From assembly GCA_015501595.1 (NCBI GenBank), contig JADNRX010000075.1, forward strand, positions 1-64,000: a stretch of DNA of 64,000 nt, given 5' to 3'. The notes beneath the pieces are model-generated. The model made no database searches and was not told the origin of the DNA. It saw only the letters and a program-made list of their open reading frames with translations. This DNA comes from Hymenopellis radicata. Its lineage: Eukaryota > Basidiomycota > Agaricomycetes > Agaricales > Physalacriaceae. Below, piece by piece: positions 10,247 to 22,207 of the stretch. Position 1 is the stretch's first letter. Each line of letters opens with the position of its first letter. Position numbers and translations under genes: made by a program.

Positions 10247-12553
10247 TCATCCAAGAAATACATTGAAAACTTTTTTGAGAGGCGTTTGTGAAGGAATAAT
10301 TAGTGCCTCTTCGTAGGCATCTATCACCCGTCGTTCGTCATCAAATAAGGTGATGTCCTCGACTCGTTTGAACTAATCACTTAGTCAGAAACACGTCTGA
10401 AAGCAAGATGAAGCAACCTTACCTTCGTTTTGTGTAACAACTTCCAAACCACAAAGATGACAGGCATCAGGAAAAGGACTAAGTACGAGAATACAAACGT
10501 TGTCGTGTCCCAGTTGCCCGGCAGAAAGACGGTGTATCCAATAATCCAAGGCATTATGGCCGTAAAGATTAGCGAATAGTATCTGTTTCAAGGGTTAATG
10601 GCGGCGACACAATCTCGACACTATTCACGTACGCGCAGAAGGGTTGCAGCCACCCAGTGTAAGGCAGTGAACGGCGATCGACTCCCTTAGTTTGAAGGGC
10701 CTGTAATTCCACGAATCGCTTAAATAACGGAGGAAGCCAAGATGGATAGACATCTCACCGCATAAAACCTGAGATAGGTGAACGCAATGAACGCGTAGTT
10801 GAGCACCTGTGAGGCAGTCACTAGGCTCACGAACCTGAACGATGTCAACTCAACAAAAATGTTAATAGTTATAAAAGGTTACCATCCGAGAACTTTAGAC
10901 GAATCGTTTGAGACTCCGAGGAAAGCGAGTAGGGATATCGCGATCGTCAACAGGACACAATAGATCGGTACGCCACTGCCGGTACACTTCGTCAGGAAGC
11001 GAGGCATCTTGCGCTCAAGCGCCATGCCGTACAACGTCCGACTTGCACAGAAGACGTAGCTGTTCCCCGCGGAGAAGACCGACAGCATTATCAGTACATT
11101 CACGACATGAGGCAGGCCGCTGATGTCCAAATTCTGCATTGCAATCACATAAGGCGAAGATCCGGCGCCTGGCTTCGGGTTGGACAGTGCAAGTTGTAGG
11201 TTTGGATCCGTATACGGCAGGAGAATGCCAACACACAACGCTCCAAGAACGAAAAATGTGGAAAGCCGGATGAAAATGCCCTTATAGGTCCTAGGAAGGT
11301 TTCGTCGTGGATGTTCTGCTTCTCCCGCTGTCATAGAGAGATATTCGGGACCTGTTCGGGTTTGAGTTTGACTTTCGGTGGCAAGTTCTCTGTCAGACAT
11401 ACCGCATACTGTGAAGGAGGCTTGTATCAAGCAACTGAGAAAGCCCATGAATCGGCCTGTAGAGCCAGTGTGGTAATACTCCACGAACGGTGTTCCCTAA
11501 GATCCTAGATGAACTATGTGGCAGTGAAAAGCGAAGGATACGTCAGTACCTCAACCTTCGAAGCTGTGAAATTGTCGGTCAATTTTATGTGGCCGGAAGA
11601 GGTTGCGTATAAACGTACAGTCCCAGTTTCTGAAACCAAAGCGGTCATGATGAGGGTTGCCTCCGAGCATAGTGATGAAGGTGAAAAACAGTAGACCGAT
11701 AGCGAGGATGACTTTGCCAATGGCGAGCCAATATTCGGACTCTAGTGACGGCTACAACGTCAGATGAACGAAATGCGATGTGAACGGAGTTCCTGACCTC
11801 CATAAAAACGGACAGCGAAGATGTTGAGTAACCTAGGGAGAACGTGAGAGTTGAACAACACGTAGAAAACATATCAATCATACAGATAACAGAGCAGCAC
11901 GAATGTGATGACGGCCGCAATCGGTACTTTATCCGTCCAGAAATTGAGCATCAGATTGAAGGCTGTGATTTCGAAAGGGACGAGGATGGCGAGGAAGATG
12001 TAGAAGTTCAGGCCAGAACAGAAGCCAAGAGCTTCGTCAACAAATCTGTCCGCGAAACGGACCTGCAGATACCATGAGAAACAAGACGTGTGGGACGAAT
12101 AGATAGCGCACAAAAGGTGACGATACTGGAATCCAAGTAACCATCTCAGCTTAAAGCACGGTCAGAAAAGACAGTACAATGCGAGGACGCTTGAGGCGTA
12201 CTAAGGCAGTTATTCAGGGCCATTACAACAGTCGACCAGAAAATGAAAGCGATTAGTAGACTTCCAGGCCCTCCATGGGGCAGCACGAAGCCAATTTGAA
12301 GGAATAATGCCGTTCCGATAGATCCTAGGTCGTGGATGAGAGGTAGACGGCTCGGGTAGGCGCTGAGACGAACCTCCGATCCCGATAAGTTGCAAGTGAC
12401 GACTCTGGATATCACGATAAGATTCTGAAATTCAAACAGAACGCGCTCACATACCTTAAGCCGTCTAACTGTATGATCCTTGAACTCTCCATCGCTGACG
12501 GACGACACGCTAGCCTCAAGTGAAGTCTTGGATCCGTGAGTTTTGTCGTTCAT
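10247..12553 (-). CDS. amino-acid permease (APC superfamily, YAT-like)
   Basis: This is a multi-exon gene. Exons read include 12553-12455, 12404-12374 (31 nt), 12324-12202, 12149-12112 and 12062-11884, with the last at 10372-10247. Blocks are LQLIGIGGSIGTALFLQIG, VDEALGFCSGLNF, LVPFEITAFNL, GPEYLSMTAGEAEHPRR, FSAGNSYVFCASRTLYGMA and GVDRRSLPYTGWLQPFCA. These are characteristic of fungal plasma-membrane amino-acid permeases, Dip5-like in my memory. A tiny exon (11563-11556 or 11563-11550) is needed to keep phase between the GGNPHHDRFGFRNWD and GTPFVEYYHTG blocks. The C-terminal tail is hydrophilic. It lies upstream of the ammonium transporter on the same strand. The exact substrate is not predictable. 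Confidence 0.9.
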
Positions 12554-13112
12554 GGTGGCGTTACAGTAAAAGCCAAGGTCCCAAGCTGGTAGCAAGAGAC
12601 TATGACGAGTCCAGGAACTAGAAGCGCCATCTTATGCCGGAGATAATTCTCTGGGTATTGCGCTCGGTCCATTCGGAAAGAAGCATTTTGGAGGACCTGG
12701 TCAAATTATTTGGTAACCGCGCGGGATGCCATCATCGTCGTGAAGATGGAGGCAGTGACAGGCGCGTCATTCGAGGCCCAAAGGTCCTGGAGGACCCCTA
12801 AAGGATATAGCGAGGTACCAGGAAGGAAAGCTGGAAGGAAAACCGCATGCCGAGCTCCAAACAATTTCGAATTTTCTCAAGCGTCTGGAGGAGGGTGAAC
12901 ATCGAGGCGCAGAAACGACAAGCCCGAGGCGATTTTGTGGAGCTCGGAGTCGTTCGTTTGTCCACATTGGCGGTCATAAGGCCTATGGTCAGGACGAGGA
13001 GCGTTTCAAACTCCGATCGGAACAAACGTGCTCCACTCACACGACCTTCAACCTCAACAACACCAGCCGTCCACAACGAAAGGTAGGCTTAACGACTACG
13101 TTTCTCAGCTTC
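12554..13112. other. intergenic, divergent promoters
   Basis: This lies between the permease start (minus) and the GNAT remnant (plus). Overlapping short frames on both strands have no recognisable motif. It may include the true 5' end of the GNAT gene. Confidence 0.4.
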
Positions 13113-13977
13113 ATGTCACCAACACGCTTATTTTTAGTGGGCTCAGCAATGTATACACAACTTTTGGTGGCCCATTTTGAGAACAGCGTTCCCTTTTGCA
13201 GGCGCATACCTGTTCCTCAAAGCCTTCGGTCTGACGTCGCCGCCATTCTCATCCTTCATAATCCAAAGTACCCTCGGCATTTTCTCAATGGATGCTATAT
13301 TATCTGTAACTTGACGATGAACGACGGGAACGCCTTTCCCGCCACGTTTCTGAACTTGGTCTTGTCTCAGGAGCAGAGCTTGAATCTTGGGCGGACATCC
13401 CTTTTCGCATCCTTCCGACCCATAACTATTTCTTTTCGCCTCCTAAACTGTCTAGACCTAGGAGTCATCTCGAATTCATCTTTGAATTTGAAGTCCAAGG
13501 AACTGACAATTATTTTGTCTATAACTCCGGGCTTCATTCAGAGGGCGTATGCAGCGCTTCGTTGCTACGCTTTGCAGCTGCGCACCGGCTCTTGTATTAT
13601 TGACGGGAGCGAGTATTTCTTGTCGCGATATCCGGCGAAAAGCTGTTCGACGGACAGTGAGATCACATTGGCTTGGGTGTGTGGTGCCTCAAGCAGTCCG
13701 ATGGGTTACATACAGTATACGTCGCTCGAGGACTCAAGTGGCGCTACATATATTCTCATTACCGGGCTTGCGGTGGAGGCGTCGTACCGGCGTCATGGCT
13801 ACGGACGCGCGCTTGTGCTCTCACTCATCGCGGGGTATAGCAGGATGTAAAGAAATCTGGGTTTCGGCACAGGAGGAGAACTATGCCGCCTTGTCGCTCT
13901 ATCATCAGTGCGGCTTTCAAACGAGGAAGCGACTCTGGGATTATTCACTAGCAACAGTTCACAGCAAGGCCGGGTAG
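13113..13977 (+). pseudogene. GNAT acetyltransferase, frameshifted
   Basis: The C-terminal half carries a clear GNAT core. ITGLAVEASYRRHGYGRALV holds the acetyl-CoA motif A (RRHGYG). It is followed by CKEIWVSAQEENYAAL and LYHQCGF (motif B and the end of the fold). The two parts are in different frames: the first stops at 13850 while the second is open to 13977. The distance is too small for an intron (about ten bases), so a one- or two-base indel near 13835-13846 is the simplest reading. Upstream residues are not recognisable and may contain unrecognised introns. It could be a recent pseudogene or a sequence error. Confidence 0.55.
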
Positions 13978-15103
13978 TATTGATTCTGATACAGGGTTTA
14001 ACCTCACAAGGTCAAGTTCTTCGCACTAAAATAGAATGAAGCACGTTTGAAGCTAGAAGTTCTTAATTTGCGTATGAACCTACTTGGACCGTGATTGCAA
14101 TGATGTTTTCCTCGATAAACATCAGAACATCGTCGCGACGAGATTGACGCTGACGAAGTTCATGAAAGTCAGTATCACATGACACGAATGTACAGTTTCA
14201 GACTCCGACCGGAACGAACGCGTTTCTCGCGTCTTGACCCGAACTTTCTGCTAGTTTCTCATGCTCCCTTGCATCGGCTCGATACTCAGTTGGAACCATA
14301 TGGACGACCTCAAAACTGCAGCAACAACTTCTGTCTCAGTTGGAGCGTTTTCACTTTCAATTGGACTGACTATCCTGGACCCCGTTCCAATGCTACATAC
14401 CCACTCTTCAACGTGAAGCACCGTTGGCTTCTCCACTAGCCACTAGATTTTCTCCTGCTATCCTTCTCTGTGTATCCTGGGCATACGCGATGCGCTTGCG
14501 AGCAATATCTTTGGCATTTTCGAACCCGATACATCCCGATTGAATATTCAAGGTCCTCGTTACTCTGAGTGGCAATGTTTCATCGTTCGTTTCATTTGGG
14601 TCTTGTGCAGGTCATCAGTCTAGTCCCACGGTATCCCCTTCTCGAGTTATCTTGTAACTCTTGGATTCCGAAGGCCTTCCGTCATGAAAGGAGTCTTTTG
14701 ATTACATCGCCACTTGAACGTTCCTGTCAAATAACCGTGTCTCCCACATGGAATCAACGTAACTACCCGACTTTTTCTCTGGTGTACTAACTATTCTATT
14801 TAGCGCGAGGTAGCTATGAATAGGCGTCAACACGGCTGCTGTGGGAAGGTGCCGGTAAAATTCAAAGCAGCTGGGATGTGTTGTGCGGCACCGTCGCGTC
14901 TGTCTTGAGCAGGCGGAGACCGCAGGGCAGTCAAAGATGAGGCGGACAGATGAGGCGGGCAGGCGCCGGCGCGCCGCGGGAGCGGAGAACGAACCGGATG
15001 AGAGGCCGAGGGACGCTCATGTCATCAAGAGCACGTGTAATTTTCCTACTCAATGTCGACCATCACCCAGAGCGCAGGTCCCTCATAAAGCTTTACACTC
15101 GCG
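13978..15103. other. intergenic, no supported gene
   Basis: This has only short overlapping frames with no recognised domains. The last ~250 bases are GC-rich and immediately precede the ERT1-type gene, so they probably hold its promoter and 5' UTR. Confidence 0.45.
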
Positions 15104-16381
15104 ATGTCCAGTCCGCCTGGGTCTCCTTCGGGAAAGAAAAAGACACCCAAGCGACGGAAAGTCAACCATGCCTGTCTGTACTGCCGCCGGAGCCATATGA
15201 CCTGCGACGAGGGCCGCCCGTGTCAGCGCTGCATCAAGCGGGAAATCGGTCATCTCTGCCACGACGAGGAGCGTCGTCGGACTCCACAGCAGCAGCAGCA
15301 GCCAGTACCACCACCACCAGCGCAGCCGTACATCTACAGCGACCCCGGCGTCACGCTCGGAAACGAGTTTTCGGTCTTGACGGATTTTTTGGAGACACTC
15401 GATGACGGCTCGTTCTTTGGTGCACCACCTGCCAGCACGACGCCTCTGCCGACCGCATTCCCCCCAGCGGCCGCGGCCACTCCAGACGAAATACTGCCAA
15501 GCGCGACCAAGACGGAACGCTTCCTCCTGACGGCAGCAGACCAAAGTCCGGGGTCGCGCGACGAAAGGCTCAATCGAGTCATCCGGAGCAAATACGAGGC
15601 TGGCTTGTTGAAACCATACAACTACGTCAAAGGATACGCCCGCCTGAGTCGCTGGATGGATCGCAAGTTGGTCCTTATCACATCGTTTTTCACCCTTGTT
15701 GTTGACCCCAACCCCCAGCGTGAGCCAGGAGAGCAAGCAACAAATCCTCCAACCTCTCTCCGTACTCCGTCCCAAATTTCGCGCCGTCGCGCAGAGTTTG
15801 CGGGACATCGACCTGGTTTTTATCGAAGAGGCCTTCGAACGCCTTTTGTTAGATTACGATCGCGTATTCAGCGCGATGGGTGTCCCTGCTTGCCTATGGC
15901 GTCGCACTGGCGAAATATACAAGGGAAATCGCGAGTTTGCGGAGCTCATCGGCGTTGATGGGTGGATGATGCGGGAAGGTCGCGTTTGCATTTACGAGTT
16001 GATGGCCGAAGAGAGTGCTGTAAATTATTGGGAGGTGTGTCTCGTGATCCTTTGACAACACCTGCTCAATCCCTCTGCAAGAAATATGGCCATGTCGCCT
16101 TTGATTCGTCCCAAAAGGCCGTCCTCACGTCCTGCGTACTGAGGTACAAGCCCGTTCTCTCGTCGACCGCCTCAACATCGACTTCGACCGCTCTAACCAC
16201 GACCAATTCTGCATCAAATGGGGCAAACGGTACGAATGGCACGATTGGCCCGGCTGCCGACAACGTGTCCCCCGAAGAGCCTGCTCAAGACTCGCTCGTG
16301 AATTGCTGTTTTTCTTTTACCATCCGACGGGACAAGTGGGGAATCCCCAGTATGATCGTGGGCAATTTTATTCGCTGTTAA
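15104..16381 (+). CDS. ERT1: ERT1/AcuK-type Zn2Cys6 transcription activator with PAS domain
   Basis: Three exons (15104-15666, 15719-16034, 16082-16381) give 392 residues. Residues ~18-50 are a Zn2Cys6 cluster preceded by a basic stretch: KRRKVNHACLYCRRSHMTCD, then RPCQRCIKR and GHLCHDE. This arrangement is diagnostic of the Ert1/AcuK/AcuM group, which controls gluconeogenesis and use of non-fermentable carbon. Gln- and Pro-rich and Ala-rich linkers follow. After the first intron a PAS-like region reads SAMGVPACLWRRTGEIYKGN and FAELIGVDGW, ending GIPSMIVGNFI, as in Ert1 proteins. It is nuclear. The Asn/Thr/Ser-rich insert in exon 3 is low complexity. Confidence 0.92.
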
Positions 16382-16472
16382 ACGCTTTGGATATCACTAT
16401 TTATATGTATACAGTATGCGCGCATAAATAAGAACGGGGAAACATGTATTTGCTGCTTGTCAGACGACCTCG

Positions 16473-16916
16473 GTGTCTGCGCTTTGGCCGACTCGCGAGC
16501 TGAACTGCGCCAGCAGGCGATCTGTCTCAGGTTGTTTTTTGAAGCGACATCTTGGGCGTGCGAACTTGACATGCACACCTCTGATTGTCGGGGTTTTCTT
16601 TTCGCTCCGTCATGTCAAGGTGATCCCCCGAGCTTTCTCAAAGTGGTACTTTGGCGTCCACGGTCCGGTGGTCAGCCAGGCACTTGCAAGTTATTCCGCG
16701 AACCATTTACCTTGTCCGCCGGTGTTCTTGGACAACGTGGACGGCCGGAGGAGCATCTATGACTGCGTCGAACTCGCTTGGAAAGTATCTCGGATGTTCC
16801 TGTCTGCACCTGACTTTTACGGTGATGGCACAGAGTCGTCCTCGAAGCCTTGCACGGTTCGCTTTCATCTTTTTTTTTGTCCTTGTGTTTGTTGTGGCAA
16901 GTCACGTTACAGCTAA
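16473..16916 (+). other. possible gene remnant of unknown family
   Basis: A 147-residue frame includes the well-ordered segment WYFGVHGPVVSQALASYSAN, then LPCPPVFLDNV and AWKVSRMFLSAPDFYGD, flanked by less protein-like sequence. A potential acceptor (ctcaaag) precedes the ordered part. It looks more like an exon of a decayed or unrecognised gene than random DNA, but I cannot name the family. Confidence 0.25.
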
Positions 16917-19900
16917 CTACAAAACTATGTGAACTATTGGTCATTTTAGCTCTTCACAATTTCTGCTCAGGGAAAGGTGCACCCAGAGTGACCTTTTACT
17001 GCATTTGGGTCAATCCCGTTGTCTCGAGCATTCGGATCTTGCGAATGGCCATTCTCGACGAGTACCTGAGCAAGAAATCTGTTGTGATGAAATCCTTTGG
17101 AGTTCACATAGTTTTGCAGATAGCTGTAAGACATTCTCCCACTCAAGCTATTTTGGAATCGCACCCCCGACTTGCCCAGGTGTACGTACGCGTTCTTCTT
17201 CTTCGACAATTGTACGCCATATGAACTTGGAAGCACGAGATTTAGCTCACTTCAAGTCGCGTTGATGACACTGATCATATGACAGTGCTTCAAGTTTCAC
17301 TGCCCGCCCGCCGGAGACGAGGCTCCGGGGTTACTTTGAGGCTTGACCCGACGCGTGCGATTCGCGCGGGTACCCTTGAAAGTAGTCTAAAGTTGGCGGA
17401 AAAGGATTTTTGAGGACTTGCGCTAACGTTATGGAATTGTAGGCCTGTGTATCAACCAGGCTAAGGCTGTGCGCTCGTAGGCATGTCTTGAAGGAGTTGG
17501 GAGGATATGATGGAAGTCAAGAGGATCCTTGACCATCTGTGATTTTCACCGTCAAAAGACTTGGTTACTAAAACCTACGCATTCTGAATGTTTGAGCTGT
17601 GCGCCTCCGGTGGGCTTTGAAGCGGTAATTATAATCAGAAGGTTCCGATGGTATTGGCTTCATGGTATAGATATGATTGATGTCGAGAGATCGCCGCCAT
17701 ATGCCAATGCGGGGTATGCATGCGTCGTAGTGTCTACCTCGCCCAGTCGAAACATGACGACCAAGTGCTTTTGTGATGGTGGCTGAGAAAATGCTGGGCA
17801 CGAGACGGGTCCAGGAGACACGACGCTCGGCATAAGCCAGTGGTATGTCCATGCCGATTAACATTGTGAGATTTGCGATCATGATCATACGCGTCGGAGG
17901 CTTATCGTCGTCTCCCCCACATGGACTTTAGGACGATGACGCCTTTCTTCTCACTCGAGAAGGAGAAAGAAGTGATCAGAGGCCTGTGTTTCAGACTGGG
18001 AGTCTAGATGGGGAGACCAGAGGGAGTTCACGAACGTTGAGACGAATGGAGTTGAAGAGGTGTCGAGACTCGTCAAATACAGGAAACCTCCTACCTGGAT
18101 ACGACCGTTGGGGTTGCGAGGAGTACGACGGACTAGTCATTGCAGGAGGTGCTCGGCGTGTATTAATACGAGCAGAGAGTGGGTCAAGCATCGGTACAAG
18201 GGCTACTAAATGAAAGAAGAATGCCCGGTACTAGATAGGGACCGTGCGTCCGAGGGAGAAGAGAAGAAGACAAGGATTCAATTAAGGGTGGGTAGATAGT
18301 CAAGAACACACGTGGATCGCAGACTAGGAAGAACATATACTGAATTCAAAGTTCCTGCAATCAAGTTCACGGAGAGCTAACCGGGTCGCGCAACAACACG
18401 TTTGGAAATAGAAAAGCTTATCGTCCTAGACTAGGATTCAGAATTACAGAGGAGAGAGGGTTGCAAAGGTCATCTAGCAGAGCCGTAGAGAAACACGTCT
18501 CGTATAAAAACGCGTCCGACTAGTAATTCCGAGCGCGTCGGAGAGCGTCAACGAAGGAGCGTCATTAGTCGAACGCGAGTGACAGTAGCACGAGTTAGAA
18601 GCCGTCCAGCATCGCGTCGCAGAGAACGTGCAAGGAAGAACTGGCGTGCCGTGGGTCCAGATTTCAACTCCGTAGTAGGGCGCAAGTCCCTAGCCTAAAG
18701 GCAAAAACAAACTTCAGAGCACTGAAACCACCGAAGCTCGCACCGACGGAGAGTTCCAACACTAGCGATGAGACTCAGAGCCAACAACGCACCAACGACG
18801 CTAAAACAAAGGATTTGCGTTGTGTCAAGTTGTTGATATGTCAAATTCGTTAGGCGCACCTGAATAACCCCGGCAATCTGCATCCGAGGCGAACTGGTTT
18901 GTGTGATGATCATCTCAGCGGCAGAACGGCCCGTGTAGCGGTATGTCGCGCTTCCTCCAACGACGACGATGTTACCCGCACACACTAACCCCGCCCGCTG
19001 CGTCGGCCACTCCTTAACGTTTCACGGAAAGCGGATACACCGTTCTTCTCCGTTCAAGAGGGTCCCTTACTGCCTCGTTCCCCGAGATACCAACCGAGGG
19101 GTCACGAGCCCATAGCTAATTTCTCGCTACTTGCCAAATGCAATGCAATCTCTGATGTTGGTCTGATGCGCTGGGATTCGAATTCGTACATAACGTCCGA
19201 GTCGGGCTGCAGGTTCGAAGAAGGGTCTAGATCTCTTCTCTTGGCTGTGGCGAGAGCCTTGGGAAGAGATTACCAGGAATGTCAACTTGATGTCAACCAA
19301 TGCAAATGGGAGTGGCGAGTCTATCGGTGGTTCCCGTCTGAGTCGAGTACTTTAGGGACGAGGCGTAGATGATGCCTCGGGTACCTGGACCAACATTGCC
19401 CTCCCTGCAGAGAGGAAGAGTAATACCGCACGACGATTCAATACGTAGGTCAGGTCTGTGGGATCGACGAAGCCCAGGAACTGCAGTGGTATTCAGTCTC
19501 GGAGAATTGGCTTGGAGGGAGTGCCCCAATATTATGATTGTGGAGATAATACACCGCTTCGCAATTTACTACGACCAATTCCAAGTCAACCGCACCGCGA
19601 CTAAGCGCGCCGGAGGAGAAATCCCCGAATTCCAAATGAGGACATCACCGCTCGTCTCCGCGTCGGGCCCGTTCGTTTTTGGTCGAATCTGATGATGGGG
19701 CGATGTTGGAGTGTTCGCCATCTAACGACTGCTGCATTTATCACTAGGCCGCATCTTCCCATCAGTCAGACAGAGTCAGAGCGGAGGCATCACCGTCACG
19801 GTAAAGGGGAGATTCTGCACGGAGACGAAGGAGCAAGTCATCAATTAGGCCAGCTCGGGAACAAGAATCAAGATGGCCGAGAGAGATTTGTGCGGCCGGT

Positions 19901-20567
19901 ATTCGGGGAACGAGGCCTTTCAGAGGGTAGTACGACATTGGGAGGGACGAAACACAGTGAGAGTGAGGTAATTAGCTATGCACTGATCAGTTCGAACTTT
20001 TTAGAGTCGGAAGATGATCCTCCGTCACAGCATTGATGTCCTGGCGATACATTCGTTTTGTGTGTGGGCATTCAGACATTGATGTTTGAGGTCTCAGGTT
20101 GTACCGTGTCGTACGAGATGCGTTGTGAGGGTAAGTAGGGGGAGGGAAGCCGTAGTGGATTTCCGATTTCAATTCCAAAGGCAATTCCCTTTGGGAGAAC
20201 TTGCAGGGGCTGGCCCAAAAAGTGAAGCAGCACTGCAAGATTGGACAGGCAAGGCCAAGCAAGGTATCCCGATAGGCAAGAGACTGGAGACTTTCTGATG
20301 TGGACCCTCTGATTCCCAGGCTCGGCGGCCCATAACTCCTTCCGAGAAGCGAACCGGACTCGGATCTGGGCAAGTGAACCGGTATGTGCATTATTTGTTT
20401 GGCTTCGGCAAGGGGCGAACAGATAATAACAGGCGTGCGATGGATTGAGAGTCCAGTTCCCCCGTTGTTGATCCCCCCTCGCTCGTTACCGTCCTCCTCC
20501 TCCTCCTCCTCCCTCCCGCCTAACCTCGCCGTAACAAGGACACCGCTTGGAGTGAGTTTTACTCGTT
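16917..20567. other. gene-poor stretch with one candidate membrane ORF
   Basis: No recognisable gene was found in this ~3.6 kb. Minus-strand 18985-18695 has a frame with a good hydrophobic helix (QILCFSVVGALLALSLIA). Minus-strand frames near 18191-17991 and 17888-17568 could be further exons of an unknown protein, but I could not join them in phase. Segment 18230-18650 is purine-rich on plus. At 20490-20515 there is a CCT-rich pyrimidine tract just upstream of the bHLH promoter. Confidence 0.35.
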
Positions 20568-20575
20568 TATATAAA
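20568..20575 (+). promoter_or_regulatory. TATA box of the bHLH gene
   Basis: TATATAAA lies about 145 bases upstream of the ATG at 20719, after a pyrimidine-rich tract. It is a plausible core promoter. Confidence 0.5.
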
Positions 20576-20718
20576 GGCGATAGTTATGCTGACCCAGGAA
20601 AAAAAACCAGATCTCGCGACCCTTGCCGGCTTCACACTTTCCGCCAAATCCACCCAATCCACCAGTATACTCGCTTGAGCTCAGCTCGCGATAACGATTC
20701 CCCTCGCACAAATACCAA

Positions 20719-21588
20719 ATGGCCATGTCTCTTCCCAACTCGCCTGCCTCTGACGACTCCAACCAGCCACTTACCCCGACAACCCCGACCCTCCCGCTTG
20801 CTTCCCCGTCTTCTGATGAACTACCCCCGCCGCCGCACTCTGCCCCCGTCGGCGGCCCAGGGCAAAAGCGCAAGCCGTCCCGCCGAGCCAACACTGCCGA
20901 ACGGCGCGCCACCCACAATGCCGTCGAGCGGCAGCGTCGGGAGACATTAAACGGCCGCTTCCTCGATCTTGCCGCACTTTTACCGAATCTTTCTCAGATC
21001 CGGCGCCCGTCCAAGTCTAGCATCGTCAACTCCTCCATCGCCCACGTCCACGCTTCACGGCGCCACCGGCTTCTTGCCGCGCGCGAACTCCGCGCACTCA
21101 AGATGGAAGCCGACGCCCTCCGCCGAGAAATCAACGAATGGCGGGACCGCTCTGGCGTACCCCGCGTAGAAGAGCCTGTCCGCGGCGAGGGCTTCGGCAT
21201 GGTCATTTCCGGCGAACTTGAAGTTCTCGGCGTCGCCGGCGAGGAGGAGGATTACGAGGACGGCGACGGCCACTCACCCGACGAGTATGCCGGACACGGC
21301 TACTCGCGCTCCCCTGTTATCGCGTCCCCAACGGGCATGAGCTTTGAAAATCCCGCGATGCAGGCTTACGAGCCATTGATGATGGGCCCAGGAATGGGCG
21401 GTGCCATGGGGGGCGCGCCCGGATACTACGGTGCCGGCGCCACCCCAGGCTACCAGTACGAAGACAAGCCTCGGTTTCCAGGCCAGCAGTTTGACGGGTA
21501 TCATCCTCCCCAGAGGGATTACAACAACATGATCATGGGTGGTGGTGGAGGCGCAGTTGGCGCGGCCGCCTTTGCAATGATGATGTAG
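20719..21588 (+). CDS. bHLH transcription factor
   Basis: A single uninterrupted frame of 289 residues. The Pro/Ser/Thr-rich N-terminus (1-60) is followed by a basic region with the E-box-reading His, Glu and Arg (HNAVERQRRETLNGRF, ~75-90), helix 1, a loop with RRPSKSSIVN, helix 2, and a short Leu/Ala-rich coiled extension (LRALKMEADALRREINEW). An acidic patch and a Gly/Met/Tyr-rich tail ending MMM complete it. The H-E-R signature predicts CACGTG/CANNTG binding as a dimer in the nucleus. Target genes are unknown. A second ATG two codons downstream is an alternative start. It is convergent with RHO1. Confidence 0.88.
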   Translation: MAMSLPNSPASDDSNQPLTPTTPTLPLASPSSDELPPPPHSAPVGGPGQKRKPSRRANTAERRATHNAVERQRRETLNGRFLDLAALLPNLSQIRRPSKSSIVNSSIAHVHASRRHRLLAARELRALKMEADALRREINEWRDRSGVPRVEEPVRGEGFGMVISGELEVLGVAGEEEDYEDGDGHSPDEYAGHGYSRSPVIASPTGMSFENPAMQAYEPLMMGPGMGGAMGGAPGYYGAGATPGYQYEDKPRFPGQQFDGYHPPQRDYNNMIMGGGGGAVGAAAFAMMM

Positions 21589-22207
21589 TTCCGGATCCAT
21601 TTCTCTCCCTCGATACCCCCCGCCCGTCTTTCGCTCGCTCTGCTCTAATCTTATTCTGTTGTACTTCCGTTCCAGGACTTGTCCATCCATCTCACGAACC
21701 ACCCCCCCTACATACATTGTATGTACTCCCGATTATTCGAGCTTCAGTCCTTGAAACCCGTGAACCCTCACACTCTTTAGTCCTCGTTTCCGTCACCCGT
21801 GTAGCAAAGTAGCAGTCGCAGTAGATATTGTATGGTTTGATGTCCCAAGCCCTCGCGGCGTTGGGTGCTATTTATTTTACTTGACCCGCTAAACTCAAAG
21901 TCTTAGTGCAAGACAACAAGGCGTAGATCAAATAAATGGAACTGTATTTTATTATTTCAAGTGTGTCCAGTGATTGAAATAAACCGGTAAAACGCCCCGT
22001 TGTCAGGTCGGGCAACATTCATTAAAGGCTTCAAACTGCAGCAACAACATAGCATAAACGGTAGAGTAATTACCATGTTATTGTTGTAAACGGGAACAGA
22101 AAACATGAGAGAGAAATCGTGAAGGGAAATTGGATATGGGATATGATGAAGCTCCTCTACTGCCGATCGCCGTCCGTCATCGTCGTCGCCGTAAAAACGT
22201 CTCAAGA
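21589..22207. other. convergent 3' flanks of bHLH and RHO1
   Basis: This is AT-richer spacer between two converging genes, with no supported frame. AATAAA-like words (for example near 21930) fit 3' UTR and polyadenylation regions. Confidence 0.5.

Noticed and set aside
15104..16381. ERT1, RHO1 and GGPP synthase considered together as a secondary-metabolite or signalling cluster.
   Set aside because: They are tens of kilobases apart, with unrelated genes between and no tailoring enzymes or terpene cyclase; each is explained as housekeeping.
19170..19235. Possible tRNA because of a gattcgaattc / ggttcgaag word.
   Set aside because: No A-box at the right distance and no cloverleaf stems could be formed by eye.
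20490..20515. CCT repeat considered as a microsatellite.
   Set aside because: It is a short imperfect pyrimidine tract typical of fungal promoters.
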